Below, piece by piece: positions 1-10,630 of a stretch of DNA of 64,000 bases (positions are counted from its first letter, which is position 1; every line of letters begins with the position of its first letter). Made by a program: the position numbers and the translations under genes. Source of the DNA: Circinella minor (Eukaryota; Mucoromycota; Mucoromycetes; Mucorales; Lichtheimiaceae); contig JAEPRB010000141.1 of the NCBI GenBank assembly GCA_016758965.1, positions 1 to 64,000 of the forward strand. Direction: 5' to 3'. The notes below the pieces were generated by a model. The model searched no databases. It worked only from the letters and a program-made list of their open reading frames with translations, and was not told the DNA's origin.

Positions 1-58
1 TATATGAAAATGGATAATGGATAATGATATAAGTGTAATAATAATAAAGAAAATATAT

Positions 59-61
<3 letters not shown>

Positions 62-110
<49 letters not shown>

Positions 111-111
111 T

Positions 112-146
<35 letters not shown>
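62..146. repeat. Poly-T tract, about 85 bp
   Basis: An almost pure T run interrupted only by two G residues at 110 and 112. It lies just beyond the 3' end of the kinesin-like gene. Read from the minus strand it is a poly-A run about 60 bp after the stop codon. Runs this long are prone to replication slippage and assembly error, which matters because the neighbouring gene seems to lack its C-terminal half. Confidence 0.95.
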
Positions 147-148
<2 letters not shown>

Positions 149-207
149 ATAAATAAAATGTAGCAATTTTAAAATTTATTATTAATACGTGACAATATAA
201 TTTATTA

Positions 208-1605
208 TTAAAAAGATGTCATGGGTAGTTTCTTCTTTTGCTTAATAGAATCATGATTCGTCCGAGATTCCAGCTCTCGAACTTTTTCTTTTAATCGTTG
301 ATGAACTTGTTCTTCCTCAGTCACTTTTCTATTAAAATCTTCTTTGATTTTCTTGGCATTGTCTCGATCTGATGTCAATTGTGTTATTATTCGTTCACGT
401 TCCAAAAGAATATCATCCGCTTTCTAGTAATAATGAATATATATATATATATAAATCAATGATATCAATCCAGTTATTACATTTATTCATTATTAAATTT
501 CCATTCCTTTTATTATCTATAGTCCTTTGCATATTCATTCTTACCTCAAGTTTTAATTTGAAAGCTCGAATTTGTTCTTTTATTTCAACAAATTGTGAAG
601 ATGAATCAGCTACTATTTTCTAAATATTTAAATAAATCATTTTAGTTTATAGAAAAAAAAAATAATACTTTATGTATATATATATATTCAAATGATTATG
701 AATTTACCTTTAATTTATTAGTTTTATCAGTTTCTTCATCAGCTAACTTTTCAGCTTCATCCATCTTTCTTTTTGTATCACTAAGTTCTAATTCCAATGA
801 AGCTATTTTCCGTTTATAGATTAAATTATTGTCTTCCAATTCTTGTGCATGAATTCGTTGTTGAGCTTTTAAGTTTTCTAATTCTTGAACATTTTTTCGT
901 TCTACTGCCTAATTTATTTTAAATGAAAATGTTTTTTTTTATATATATATTTTGTATTTTGTATTTTTTTTTTTTTTACCTGTAAATCAGCCTTTGCTTC
1001 AGCTATTCGTTGAATCACTTCTTTAATCTCAATTTCTTTTTCTTCAGCTGTACTTGTAAGTCCTTCTCGATAGACTTCTAACTTTCCAACTTTATCAAAA
1101 GAAAAACAATTTGGTTATCAGTCTCTTTCAATATTATTATACAAATTTTTTAACAAAAGGTACATACTTTGATCGCGATCTTTTTTCAATTGCTCTTCCA
1201 TATCTTGCATTCGTCCCTGAAAAATAATATAAATCAACATACTATAATTTTAATATACTAGAAGGAATTGCTTCAAAAAAGAGTAAAGCATATCACGTTG
1301 AATTTATAAAATCATATAGCTTTGCTTACTCGAATGTCCCATGTAGGTCGTTTCTTTTTTCCACTGGTAGTTGTTGAAGTTGAAGATATACTTGAAGTAG
1401 ACGAAGTAGATTTTCGTTTTAATGGTGGTTTTGACAAAGATGTTGAAGAAGAGGATTGATTGGAACGTATTGCAGCTGCACGAGCAGCCGTAGCTTTTGT
1501 TGTTGCAATAGTTGGACCTCTTCCATCTGTTCGTGGTCGCCTTACTCTATTTGTTGTTGTTGTTGTTGTAGGTGTTTTACGTTTACTGGATTCACTCGTC
1601 GTCAT
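208..1605 (-). CDS. Kinesin-14-like tail and stalk protein lacking the motor domain
   Basis: Six exons join in frame: 1605-1330, 1216-1168, 1089-980, 908-708, 619-545 and 423-208, giving about 308 residues. Residues 1-85 are basic and Ser/Thr-rich, like the microtubule-binding tail of C-terminal-motor kinesins. The next residues (TWDIRGRMQDMEEQLK) resemble the KIFC1/KlpA junction 'WDLKGxLxD', and the rest is a continuous coiled coil. In kinesin-14 the stalk ends in a neck (LH..VQELKGNIRVFCRVRP) that leads into the motor. Here the neck-like stretch QRLKEKVRELE is followed by about 19 residues and a stop at 208-210. No P-loop or motor motif is visible in the remaining 207 bp. It could be a headless kinesin-14 partner, a truncated gene, or an unrelated coiled-coil protein. 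The gene is divergent from SPT5. The gene model is firm; the family is moderately sure. Confidence 0.7.
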
Positions 1606-1617
1606 AATTTAAATCGT

Positions 1618-1650
<33 letters not shown>

Positions 1651-2148
1651 GAAGGGAGTTTCCCGACACGCTTTATTATTATTTTTTTGTGTTCCCAATA
1701 AAAATACAGGCGCGTTTTTCAAATCCTCAATTTTTCGCGCATGCTTTATCTTCCCTGAATAATAATAATATATTTTTATATTCATTTTTTAAAGTCTGTA
1801 TTATAATAGTATTTTAATATCAATAATAATTGATTAATCAGAATTTTATTTCTATAAGTAAAAAACATAAGGTACCCAATATGAAAAAAAAAGAATCATA
1901 TCCCAATCGATTCATCACCTATTTTTGCTTGAAAAAGCATTGAACTACACCAATCACGATCGAAATCCCTTCACCCCGAAAAGCAATGTATATAAAGCTC
2001 TTTCCAAAAAAAAAAATTCACGGTCACAATAACTCAATAGAGGTTAAAGTTCCCAAATTTGATATTCCTTTTTTTTTTTTGCTCTCTTTTGCCTTTTGAT
2101 ATATAACTTATCTTTGCCCTTTTTTTTTTTTTTTCTTTTTTGTCTACC
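1606..2148. promoter_or_regulatory. Shared divergent promoter region, kinesin-like gene and SPT5
   Basis: These 543 bp separate two start codons facing away from each other. The region holds a 29-bp poly-A at about 1622-1650. Two G1/S-type (MBF/E2F-like) motifs follow: TTTTTCGCGC at 1731-1740, and GGCGCGTTTTT at about 1709-1719 (an opposite-strand MCB/E2F-like core). C/T-rich tracts lie just before the SPT5 start. That the motifs are functional is inference; only the sequence matches are seen. Confidence 0.5.
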
Positions 2149-5100
2149 ATGCGCAACCCAAAAACATCAGAATACATTGAAGATATGGACGAAGAAGACG
2201 ATGTTCCCTATGACGAAGAAGAAGAAGTAGAGGAAAATGACGACGATGTAGACGAAGAAGAAGACGAAGACGATGATCCTGTAAATGTCATATATATATA
2301 TATATATATATATATGTAAATTGAGATAAAAAAAAAACATTGAAGCTAATAATATTTATATAATAATAACATTATAGCGTCCACGAAAACGTACAGCTAA
2401 TCCCTTCATTGACGAAATGGCTTTGGTCGATGAAGACGAAGAGGAAGAAGAGGAAGAAGAAGATTATGGACGTGAAGGTAAATTAATCTTATTATTACCT
2501 AATTACTAGTAAAAAAAAACAATTATGAATAAAAATACAATACATATATTTGAAAGAAACGCTTATTTAAAATGAGAATATATATAACTTCTTATAGATG
2601 GATTTATCGATGAAGAACCAGAAGAAGTTCCATCTGATGCTTCTATGCAAAGACGTCATTTGGATCTTGATCGTCGACGTCGTGAAATGGAAGGCATGGA
2701 CGATGAGCAAGTAGCAGCTTTCTATGCACAAAAATATGGTGGAAGACGTCCACAAACATTTAAATCTTCTGAAGAAGTACCACAACAATTATTGTTACCA
2801 AGTGTAAACGATCCTAATTTATGGATGGTTAAATGCAAGGTAAATAAATAGTAGACTTTTAAAGTTTTTGAGAATGCTTTTTTTTAAGAGGGAGGGGGGA
2901 CTCATGTATGTACGGAAAAATGTATTTTTCATCTTCTTGCAACTTAACGACCGATAATTGATCTTCTTGGTACATATACATATTATAATAGCCTGGAAAG
3001 GAAAAGGATATCGTATTAGGTATGATGAAGCGATACTTTGATCGATTATACAGTGATGTACCATTGGATACATTTTCTTCATTTGCCCGAGAATCGTTGA
3101 AAGGATATGTTTATATTGAAGCAAGAAGACTTGCTCATGTACAACAGGTAAATATAAATATAATTACAATTATAAAGAAAAAGTACTTGTATATAAAAAG
3201 GAATAATGTAAAATTAATTTTTAAATAATAATTATAATGCTATGTTACTAGGCAATTGCAAATATACCGCATGTTTACCAAACAACGTTAATGTTGGTAC
3301 CTATTCAAGATATGGTCGATTCCATCAATGTACAAAAAAAGGCGACAGAAATACCAGTAGGTGGTTGGGTACGGGTCACTCGAGGAACATATAATGGTGA
3401 TCTTGCCAAAGTACTTGAAGTATCCGACTCTCAAGATACAGCATTAGTTAAATTGATCCCACGTTTAGCATTGGATCAAGAAGAGGATGACTATAAACTT
3501 AACAACAATAGATCTACTATTGACAACACACATGAATTAAACGCTCCTGCTGCTACTGATGATGATAATAATAAAAAACGAAAGAAACCAGCTACTGTAC
3601 GACCTCCACAACGATTGTTCAATCCGGAACGACTTAGCAAACGACATATTGCAAATTTACAAAAGAAAGGTCCATATTGGGTATTAAATAATGATAGTTT
3701 CCGTGATGGATATTTAGAAAAAAATGTCAAGGTGACATCATTACAAATCGAAGATGTGAGTCCCTCTTTGGAAGAAATAACTCGGTTTATCGGTGATTCA
3801 GTCAATGGTGAAGATGCTGATCGTGCCTTGGATTTATCAGCTGCTTCATTACAAGCTGTTAATGATGCACAAGCTACTTCTTTATTGCAACCTGGTGATC
3901 GAGTGGAAGTGATTGAAGGTGATATGATTCATAGTATCGGTACACTTGAATCTGTGAATGATGGATCAGTTCGTGTCACATTGGATATGGGTGGTTTTAA
4001 AAAGGCAGTAACGTTAGCTGCTAAACAAGTACGCAAAAAATTCACTGAAGGAGATCATGTCAAAGTGATTCATGGTTTACGTAAAGATGAAAGTGGTATG
4101 GTTGTAAAGGTAGAAGGAAATGTGATTACCATTGTTTCAGATTCTTCATTAGAAGAAGTCAAGGTATTTGGAAAAGATCTTCGTGTTGCTGCTGAAGTTA
4201 CATTGGGTAAAACCTCTATTGGCAATTATGAGTTACATGATTTGGTTCAACTTGAGTATGTGTTTTGTATTTTTTTCTTCTTCTTATATGGCTATATATG
4301 CCATTTTTTTTTTTTACGATGGATGGTATACTTGAAAGCTAATCACATATATAAATATATAGTTTCCATACAGTGGGTATAATTGTTAAGGTGGATAAAA
4401 ATACATTCAAAGTCATGACACAAAATGGAGATATTCGTACTATGTCACCTCATCAAATCACAAACAAACGTAATACTCAAAATGCTGTTGCTACTGATGC
4501 AAATGGTCATAGTATTGCTGCTGGAGATACCGTTATGGAAGTTCGTGGTGAAAGACGTACTTGTACTGTTTTACATATTTATCGACAACAAGTCTTTTTA
4601 CATTCTCGTGAAAACATGGCTAATTATGGTGTTTGGGTCGAAAATACTCGGTCTGTTGTTAGTATGTCACCTAAAGATCGACAAACGGTAAAGTTTTTTC
4701 TTTTTGTTATTATAAATTTATTAATCACATTATGAACTTATGTATTCAAACATATGAAAACTCAACCCCATACCATGCACAATCTATATTTATGTATAGC
4801 CACGTGATAATAATATGCGACAACCTCATAATGGACAAAACTTCCGCGGAGGATTCGATGGTAGAGGACGTGGTCGAGGAGGAGCAGGAGCAGGAGCAGC
4901 ACCAGGACGTGGCGGTTTCTTTGGACGTGGTCGTGGTGGTCGTGATAATTTAATATCTAAAACTGTACGTGTTACTCAAGGTCCACATAAAGGCTATGTT
5001 GGTATTGTTAAAGATGCAACAGATTCCATGGCAAGAGTTGAATTACATACCAATTCCAAAGTCATCAATGTCGATAAAGCCAAATTAGTACTTATTGGTG

Positions 5101-6459
5101 TTAAGGGAGAAACTGTTGGACCTGTTTTGGATGGTAATAGTCATCATCAACAACGACAAGATTCTTATAGTTCTCGTGCACCCATGACACCCAACAAACG
5201 TTATGGTGATGGTGGCATGACGCCAAGACATTATGCTTCTGGTTCTCAAACACCTGCTTGGAATATGAGCTCAAGAACACCTAATCCATATGCAAATAAT
5301 AGTAGTAGTGATGGGTCGAAGACACCTGCTTGGGATTTGGGTAGTAAAACTCCTAATCCATATGCTTCACGTAATAATGATGGGTCAAAAACACCCGCTT
5401 GGGATTCTGGAAGTAAAACACCTTCTTGGAAAGCTGAAACACCTCGTTGGAATTCTTCTGGCGGTCGCACACCTGGATTCAATGATTATGGAGATCGTTC
5501 ACCTACTTGGAGTGGTAGCAATAGTCGGTATGCAGATCGAGATGTTGCTCCCACACCAGCTGCTCATAATTTAGCACCAGCTACACCAGTAGTAAGTTGT
5601 TTTTTTTTCCTTTTAAAAAAGTTAACTTGTACTTCTTATTTTATGATTGTGTTTTTTTTTAATTGCTTACAAACGTTTTTTTTTTTCAATTATTTTAGGC
5701 ATCATCAAATAATGTCGCGCCTTCACCAGCACCTTTCCCACAAACTCCCGGTGCAGGCTTCCCACAAACACCATACGAAAGTGCTCCTACACCTTACGAT
5801 GGTGCTCCTACACCGGGTGCCAATCTGGCACCAGCAACACCTGCAGCACTTACAGCACCTACTCCTGCTGCACATATGTTAAGTGCGCCAACACCTGGTG
5901 GCTATATACCATCTACACCCGCTGGTTCTGTTCAACCACAAACACCATTTAGACCCACAGGTGGAGATTATGGACATATTGAAGAGCAAGGTAAAAAATG
6001 ATTAACATTATCATTTTATCATTATTATATACATATATATATATATATATATATAAATGTACTCACTTAAAAAAACGTATTGTAGCCGAAGATACATCAG
6101 ATTGGCCAATTGAAGAAATTGAGGTTAAAGTAACAAGATCAGGTGATGGTGCACAACAAGGTCAACTTGCATCGATTTTATCTGTTAATAGTTCTTCAAG
6201 GACATGTTCTGTAACATTAAACGATAGTGGATCTAGAATTGAATTACCATTTGATAATATAGAGCCTGTTCGACCTAGTAAAAAAGACCCAGTCAAAGTT
6301 TTATTGGGTCAACATCGTGGTGGTATCGGTGCATTGATTGGTGTAGATGGTCATGATGGTATTTTGAGATTAAAAGGACAAGGTACAGCATTCAAATTCG
6401 TCAGTATTAATCATGTTGGTAAATATACTGGATCCGAAATCAGTAACGGAGCAGTATAA
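2149..6459 (+). CDS. SPT5: Transcription elongation factor Spt5 (DSIF large subunit)
   Basis: Nine exons: 2149-2280, 2378-2477, 2598-2839, 2992-3147, 3252-4255, 4363-4687, 4800-5591, 5699-5990 and 6086-6459, about 1138 residues, normal for the family. Spt5 with Spt4 forms DSIF, which clamps RNA polymerase II and promotes processive elongation. The order is typical. An acidic N terminus (runs of D/E) comes first, then an NGN domain starting near NLWMVKCKPGKE, then repeated KOW segments (e.g. GGWVRVTRGTYNGDLAKV, DRVEVIEGDMIHSIGTL, DLVQL...VGIIVKV). An RGG-rich patch precedes a C-terminal repeat region with TPAWDLGSK/TPAWDSGSK units, close to the fission yeast TPAWNSGSK nonapeptide, then APTP-rich repeats and a last KOW. 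At 4256-4362 the correct acceptor is the AG at 4361-4362. The later AG at 4372-4373 would break the frame, and the upstream one restores the family spacing LVQLDxxTVG. Confidence 0.96.
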
Positions 6460-7697
6460 ACACATAAATATTCCCCCTAACCTACCTACCCAACCAAACC
6501 TCTCTACTGAATCGCATCCCTATCTCTCTCTCTCTCTCTCTCTAATACACACACCTTCTGTCTCTTTCTCTCTCACCATTATCGTCATCATCATATAATT
6601 TTTTACATTCACATTATCACACGCACACATTTCACACATATATAACTCATTATAAAAGAAAAGTTGAATGATGTTATTTTTTTTTTTACCAAACAATAAG
6701 AAACAAGTAATTTGATGTGTCTTTAATTCTATAAATGCTATACTGTTTTTCGCAACATTTTTTAAAATGCTAAAACAAAATGTTTTATAACTACCATAAA
6801 AGTCATTATATAACGTAGAGCAAGTTCACTTAGGACCTGGCAAAGCATAATAATAGCTTCAGTATTTAAACTTTTGTGTTTAAACAAAATTTTATTCTGT
6901 CATTTGTTGTTATCAGAGTATATTGCCATTAGTGTATGATAAAAATAATAACGAGTAAAATAGAAAAAAGATGTTCATGGTAGTTATACAGAAGATATTA
7001 TAGACAGTATTATCCAAGTTGTTATTTTGAAGAGGATAGTAGGAATAGAAGAAAAGAATGTAGATTAACTTAATAATATATATATTTTCAAACATCTACG
7101 TACATATCACTCTTCAGGAAACTTTAAATGACTTTATTGTTAGAAATTATAATCAAAATTTAGTTGAAGGCTAGGCTAACTGATGATAAGTTTGCTCTTG
7201 TCTGTGAATACTTTACAATGACTGCAATTGATAATCCTGTAAGCATCATTATGCATATATATGTCACAAAAAAAAAAAAAAAAGGAAACAAAGTATGGAT
7301 ACAATTGATCTGTTTTTAAACAACAGTTGTTCGTGACCATCTTTCAACATATATTGTTCCATCTGGTAGGTTTGCGTCTAAAGTTATAAGTGATAATACG
7401 TACCGTTTAAATTCAATCAGTTTATCTTCTTGAAAGGGTTATAATTGCTGTTACGCGGACTTCGGTACTTTTTTATATGTTTGGTATATAGAAATCGTTT
7501 ATTGTCATTATTTTAAATTTAATATTAATAATGAAAGCCATATATACGATAAACATAATAGCCCCAGAGTTGTCTCGAGCGATGCGAATAATGTAGCCCG
7601 TTATATTACATGTTAAACTACATTGTCTTGCTTAGGTTTCCAGGGATATATACTCAATCCATTAATACGTTAAAATTACAGGACAATCAATCTTGGA
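6460..7697. other. Intergenic region after SPT5
   Basis: About 1.2 kb of AT-rich DNA. It contains a (TC)n microsatellite at 6523-6543 in the SPT5 3' flank and a short poly-A at 7267-7283. No convincing gene is seen. The final few hundred bases may hold further decayed parts of the RAE1-like relic that follows, but I could not align them. Confidence 0.6.
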
Positions 7698-8125
7698 GGT
7701 CAATTAATTGCCACTGATAACTGGAACTCAGTCACCAGGTATTAATAAGGACTCATTTATTCTGTTGGTATTCTGGATAAATGTTATGCAATGGATATCC
7801 CGAGACCGCTCATGGTTGCTGCTTCTGAAAAGAGCATACTATATTTGTATCTTTGCGTTAAAATATTCAATAGCCATTCCAAAGCCGCCAATAACAATAA
7901 GTATATGTGAAACGAAAAAGAGCAAGAAACTGTGGGGGGGGGGATCTCCAGACAGATAGAATAATAATGTTTATATATGTATATACAGTATCTTCAACTA
8001 ATAATGTTGTATGGAGTAGAGCATGATTCCTGAAAAATCAAGCTTCATCTGCTAGATGTCTTTTAGATGGTGAATGATATGCTATTTCTTCTGCTGATGG
8101 ACGTATTAATATTTTTATAATTACA
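7698..8125 (+). pseudogene. Decayed RAE1/GLE2-like WD40 relic
   Basis: One reading frame from 7698 runs GQLIATDNWNSVTRY, two stops, then DKCYAMDIPRPLMVAASEKS. This follows the Rae1/Gle2 pattern in which a blade ending 'GxLIATGSWDKTxRYWDLR' leads to 'RCYAMDVxxPLMVVATAxRHI'. Some 200 bp on, at 8045-8125, another frame reads SARCLLDGE, a stop, then YAISSADGRINI, matching the later Rae1 segment 'CFPDGxGFAxGSxEGRVAI'. Segment order is preserved, but stops, frame changes and missing parts make it non-functional. Rae1 is an essential mRNA export and nuclear pore protein, so an intact copy is expected elsewhere. Family identification rests on recalled motifs, not on a search. Confidence 0.6.
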
Positions 8126-8464
8126 TCAAGAGATTATTCAATCATGAGTTATTACTATATTATTATTACTATTGATTTAATTTTTTTTTCAACAAGAAAG
8201 TTCAGCTATGAAATATTTTCTTTTGAGTATCCAAGATGATAAATATACTCCATATTCTGTTAATAATTCTGTAACCAGATAGCATTTTAAATAAAAAATA
8301 AAGTATAGTAATTGTCATAGACGTGAATTTAAAAGAGCAGTTCGTGTAACACCATTCAAAATTGCGTTCTTTTTCCCTCCCATTAAAAAATAACAACAAC
8401 CTGTTTCCTATAACATGATATATGTATATTTAATCTATTTACAAAAAAAAAAGCCAAATGACAA
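8126..8464. other. Intergenic, 3' flank of the T5orf172 gene
   Basis: AT-rich DNA with no gene seen. It contains the 3' untranslated region of the minus-strand gene that ends at 8465. Confidence 0.6.
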
Positions 8465-9623
8465 CTAGTCTTTCGCTGTGCTATTATTACAACTACGACA
8501 ATTATTATTGATACTAGTATCACCATTGTTGTTACTGTTTTTGTTTTTGTTATTGTTCGCCATGGCTGATACAGCCACACCATATTGGAACCATTTCAAA
8601 ATTACGGGTCGGATATGTAAATTCCATAACTCTTGATCTGTCATTTTAATTACAAATTTATTCCCTTTTTGTTCTTGCTGTTGCAACCGTGGAACCCGGA
8701 ACCATTCCCGGTGTGCCGTACCACATTCGTGACACTGAAACCCAGCAGTTGAAAATTGAGCCGAAAGTTCAAGGTGAATTAAACGTTCCACACGGTGAGA
8801 TATAGGACATTTTGGTAATGATATGAGCGAACTTGGCTGTTTTGATGGTAAATGGGGAAATAATTCTAGAATTTCAGGAGTATATTTACATCGTTGAGAT
8901 ACTTGATACATACGACGATAGGGATCAATGGCACGCCCAATCTTGAAATACGCATATCGTGAAGTAGGTACGCGTGGTCCATCTGTCAACATATAGGCAT
9001 AGATATATCCAGGTCCATCGTTTTCTGATAGCGGTTTACTCATTTCTTGTTTAATTCGTGCTCGTTTTGAGTTTTTAATATTTCGGTCTATCCATACTAT
9101 TTTGTTAAGTATATAAAGTAATATTTGTGTTTGTGAGTTTCTTTGTTCCTGTTGAAATAAACTAACAACAACAAAAAAATATATATATATAAAAATATAA
9201 AAGCAACGTACAATCCCAACCATCGAGGAGTGGGTCATCAAAACTAATATTACATTGTTGATGATTTATGATTGCCGATGTTCCAAAAGTAAGTCGGTGA
9301 TTATGACAATATAATTCACTTTCATTTGTACATAAGACGTCTGCCTTGATCCTTCGTTTACATCGTTGTCCGTCAAATCGAGTCCCACGACATTGACGCC
9401 AAACTAAAGAATCGTTTCGTGAAGGTAATGGTGTAAAATGTGTAGTAGTTGAAGAAGAAAATGCAACTGCTTGTGCTGCTAATATATACCATGGTTTTCT
9501 ATGAAATGAAATGTGCCTGGTTATCAAAGAATACATAATAATTTTTTTATGGGGCTGCTGCCAAACAATGAAAAATGAAAAATAAAACCAAGCTTTCTCT
9601 CCTGAAGTTTGTGGCGCCGCCAC
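8465..9623 (-). CDS. T5orf172 (GIY-YIG superfamily) domain protein with Cys-rich N-terminal motif
   Basis: Two exons: 9623-9212 and 9096-8465, joined in phase (GWD|LWIDRN), about 348 residues if the first ATG is used. The second exon carries GPGYIYAYMLTD, then YAYFKIGRAIDPYRRMYQ, then a conserved 'C..SHRVERLIHLEL' stretch. This is the pattern of the T5orf172/DUF1766 domain (MUG113 type), a GIY-YIG-fold family named after phage T5 Orf172. A CxxC...HREWF pattern (CHECGTAHREWF) follows, as in fungal members. Upstream of the domain, QCRGTRFDGQRCKRRI...CHNH is a Cys/His cluster that may bind zinc. The C terminus is Asn-rich. The biochemical role is unknown. The start is uncertain, because ATGs internal to the first exon would trim a poorly conserved N terminus. 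Confidence 0.75.
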
Positions 9624-10630
9624 AGTATGTTTTTAATACTAACTGTTCGGGTGAACAAAGAAAATAAAAAATGTATGCATAGCAACAGGATCTGGTTTTT
9701 GACAACGGGAAAATGTAAAGTCATGTTTTATGTATTCGTGAGCAAAAAAAAAAAAAATTGCCATTCATGGCTACTATTATTTGATTATTGTTATTTCCAC
9801 AGTTATGCATGTATATCGTAATACGTCACCATATTATGACCAACTAAAAGATAAAAAAAATGGATACCATAACGATAAGAACAATCAGTTATCTATCGCA
9901 TGGGCATCCGAGAAGAGAGGTAGCATCAACATTTTTATATACAATATTAGTGTAGTAAAAACACAATTACTACTATAAAATTGTATTACACATATTCGAC
10001 ATGTAATCAACCGTAAGTTGGTATGATAAATTATCATATATAACTTCAATACTAATAATCTCGAATTGATTAATTACTGTATAGTAGTAGAAGAAAAAGA
10101 TAGATAAAGTACTGTTGTTTACAACGCAACAGCAAAATAAAAAAAAAAGATTCATTTAAATTCTTTTTGATCAACAAAATTTTTATATTTTTTGTTTATA
10201 ATCTATTAAGCTAAATTATGATAATATCGTGTAACGCGAGACTGAAAAGGTATAGAGTAATCGCAACATGTTTGATTGAAATAATGGATTGTGCTTACAA
10301 AGAAGGAATATTTGAGAAAGACAAATTAGAAGTATCATATGGTATCAAGTATAAGAAATCGTAATTATAAAGGGTATATTCGATGAGTGATAATAATGAC
10401 GTATAAAGAGTTATGATAGAAGAGGCGGGGAAAGGAAAAGTGTAAAAAAAGGTGTAAGGGGGAATAACATCTATAGTTTAAACATTGACAATAATAATCA
10501 TGATATTATGTACAATAATGTAAAATCGTTAGCAACCAGGCTAAATTTTTTTTTTGATGATTATATAACTATTATGACGAGGACGACACTACCGGCATTG
10601 ATTGACGGGATAAAGTGATTTATATTATAT
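9624..10630. other. Intergenic region
   Basis: About 1 kb of AT-rich sequence between two minus-strand genes. It should hold the promoter of the T5orf172 gene and the 3' flank of the next gene. No further coding or RNA feature could be supported. Confidence 0.6.

Noticed and set aside
4267..4373. Alternative Spt5 splice using a donor at 4267 and the acceptor AG at 4372-4373
   Set aside because: It keeps frame but gives LVQLEYVFLG in the KOW region. The GTATGT donor at 4256 with the AG at 4361-4362 gives LVQLDFHTVG, the family pattern.
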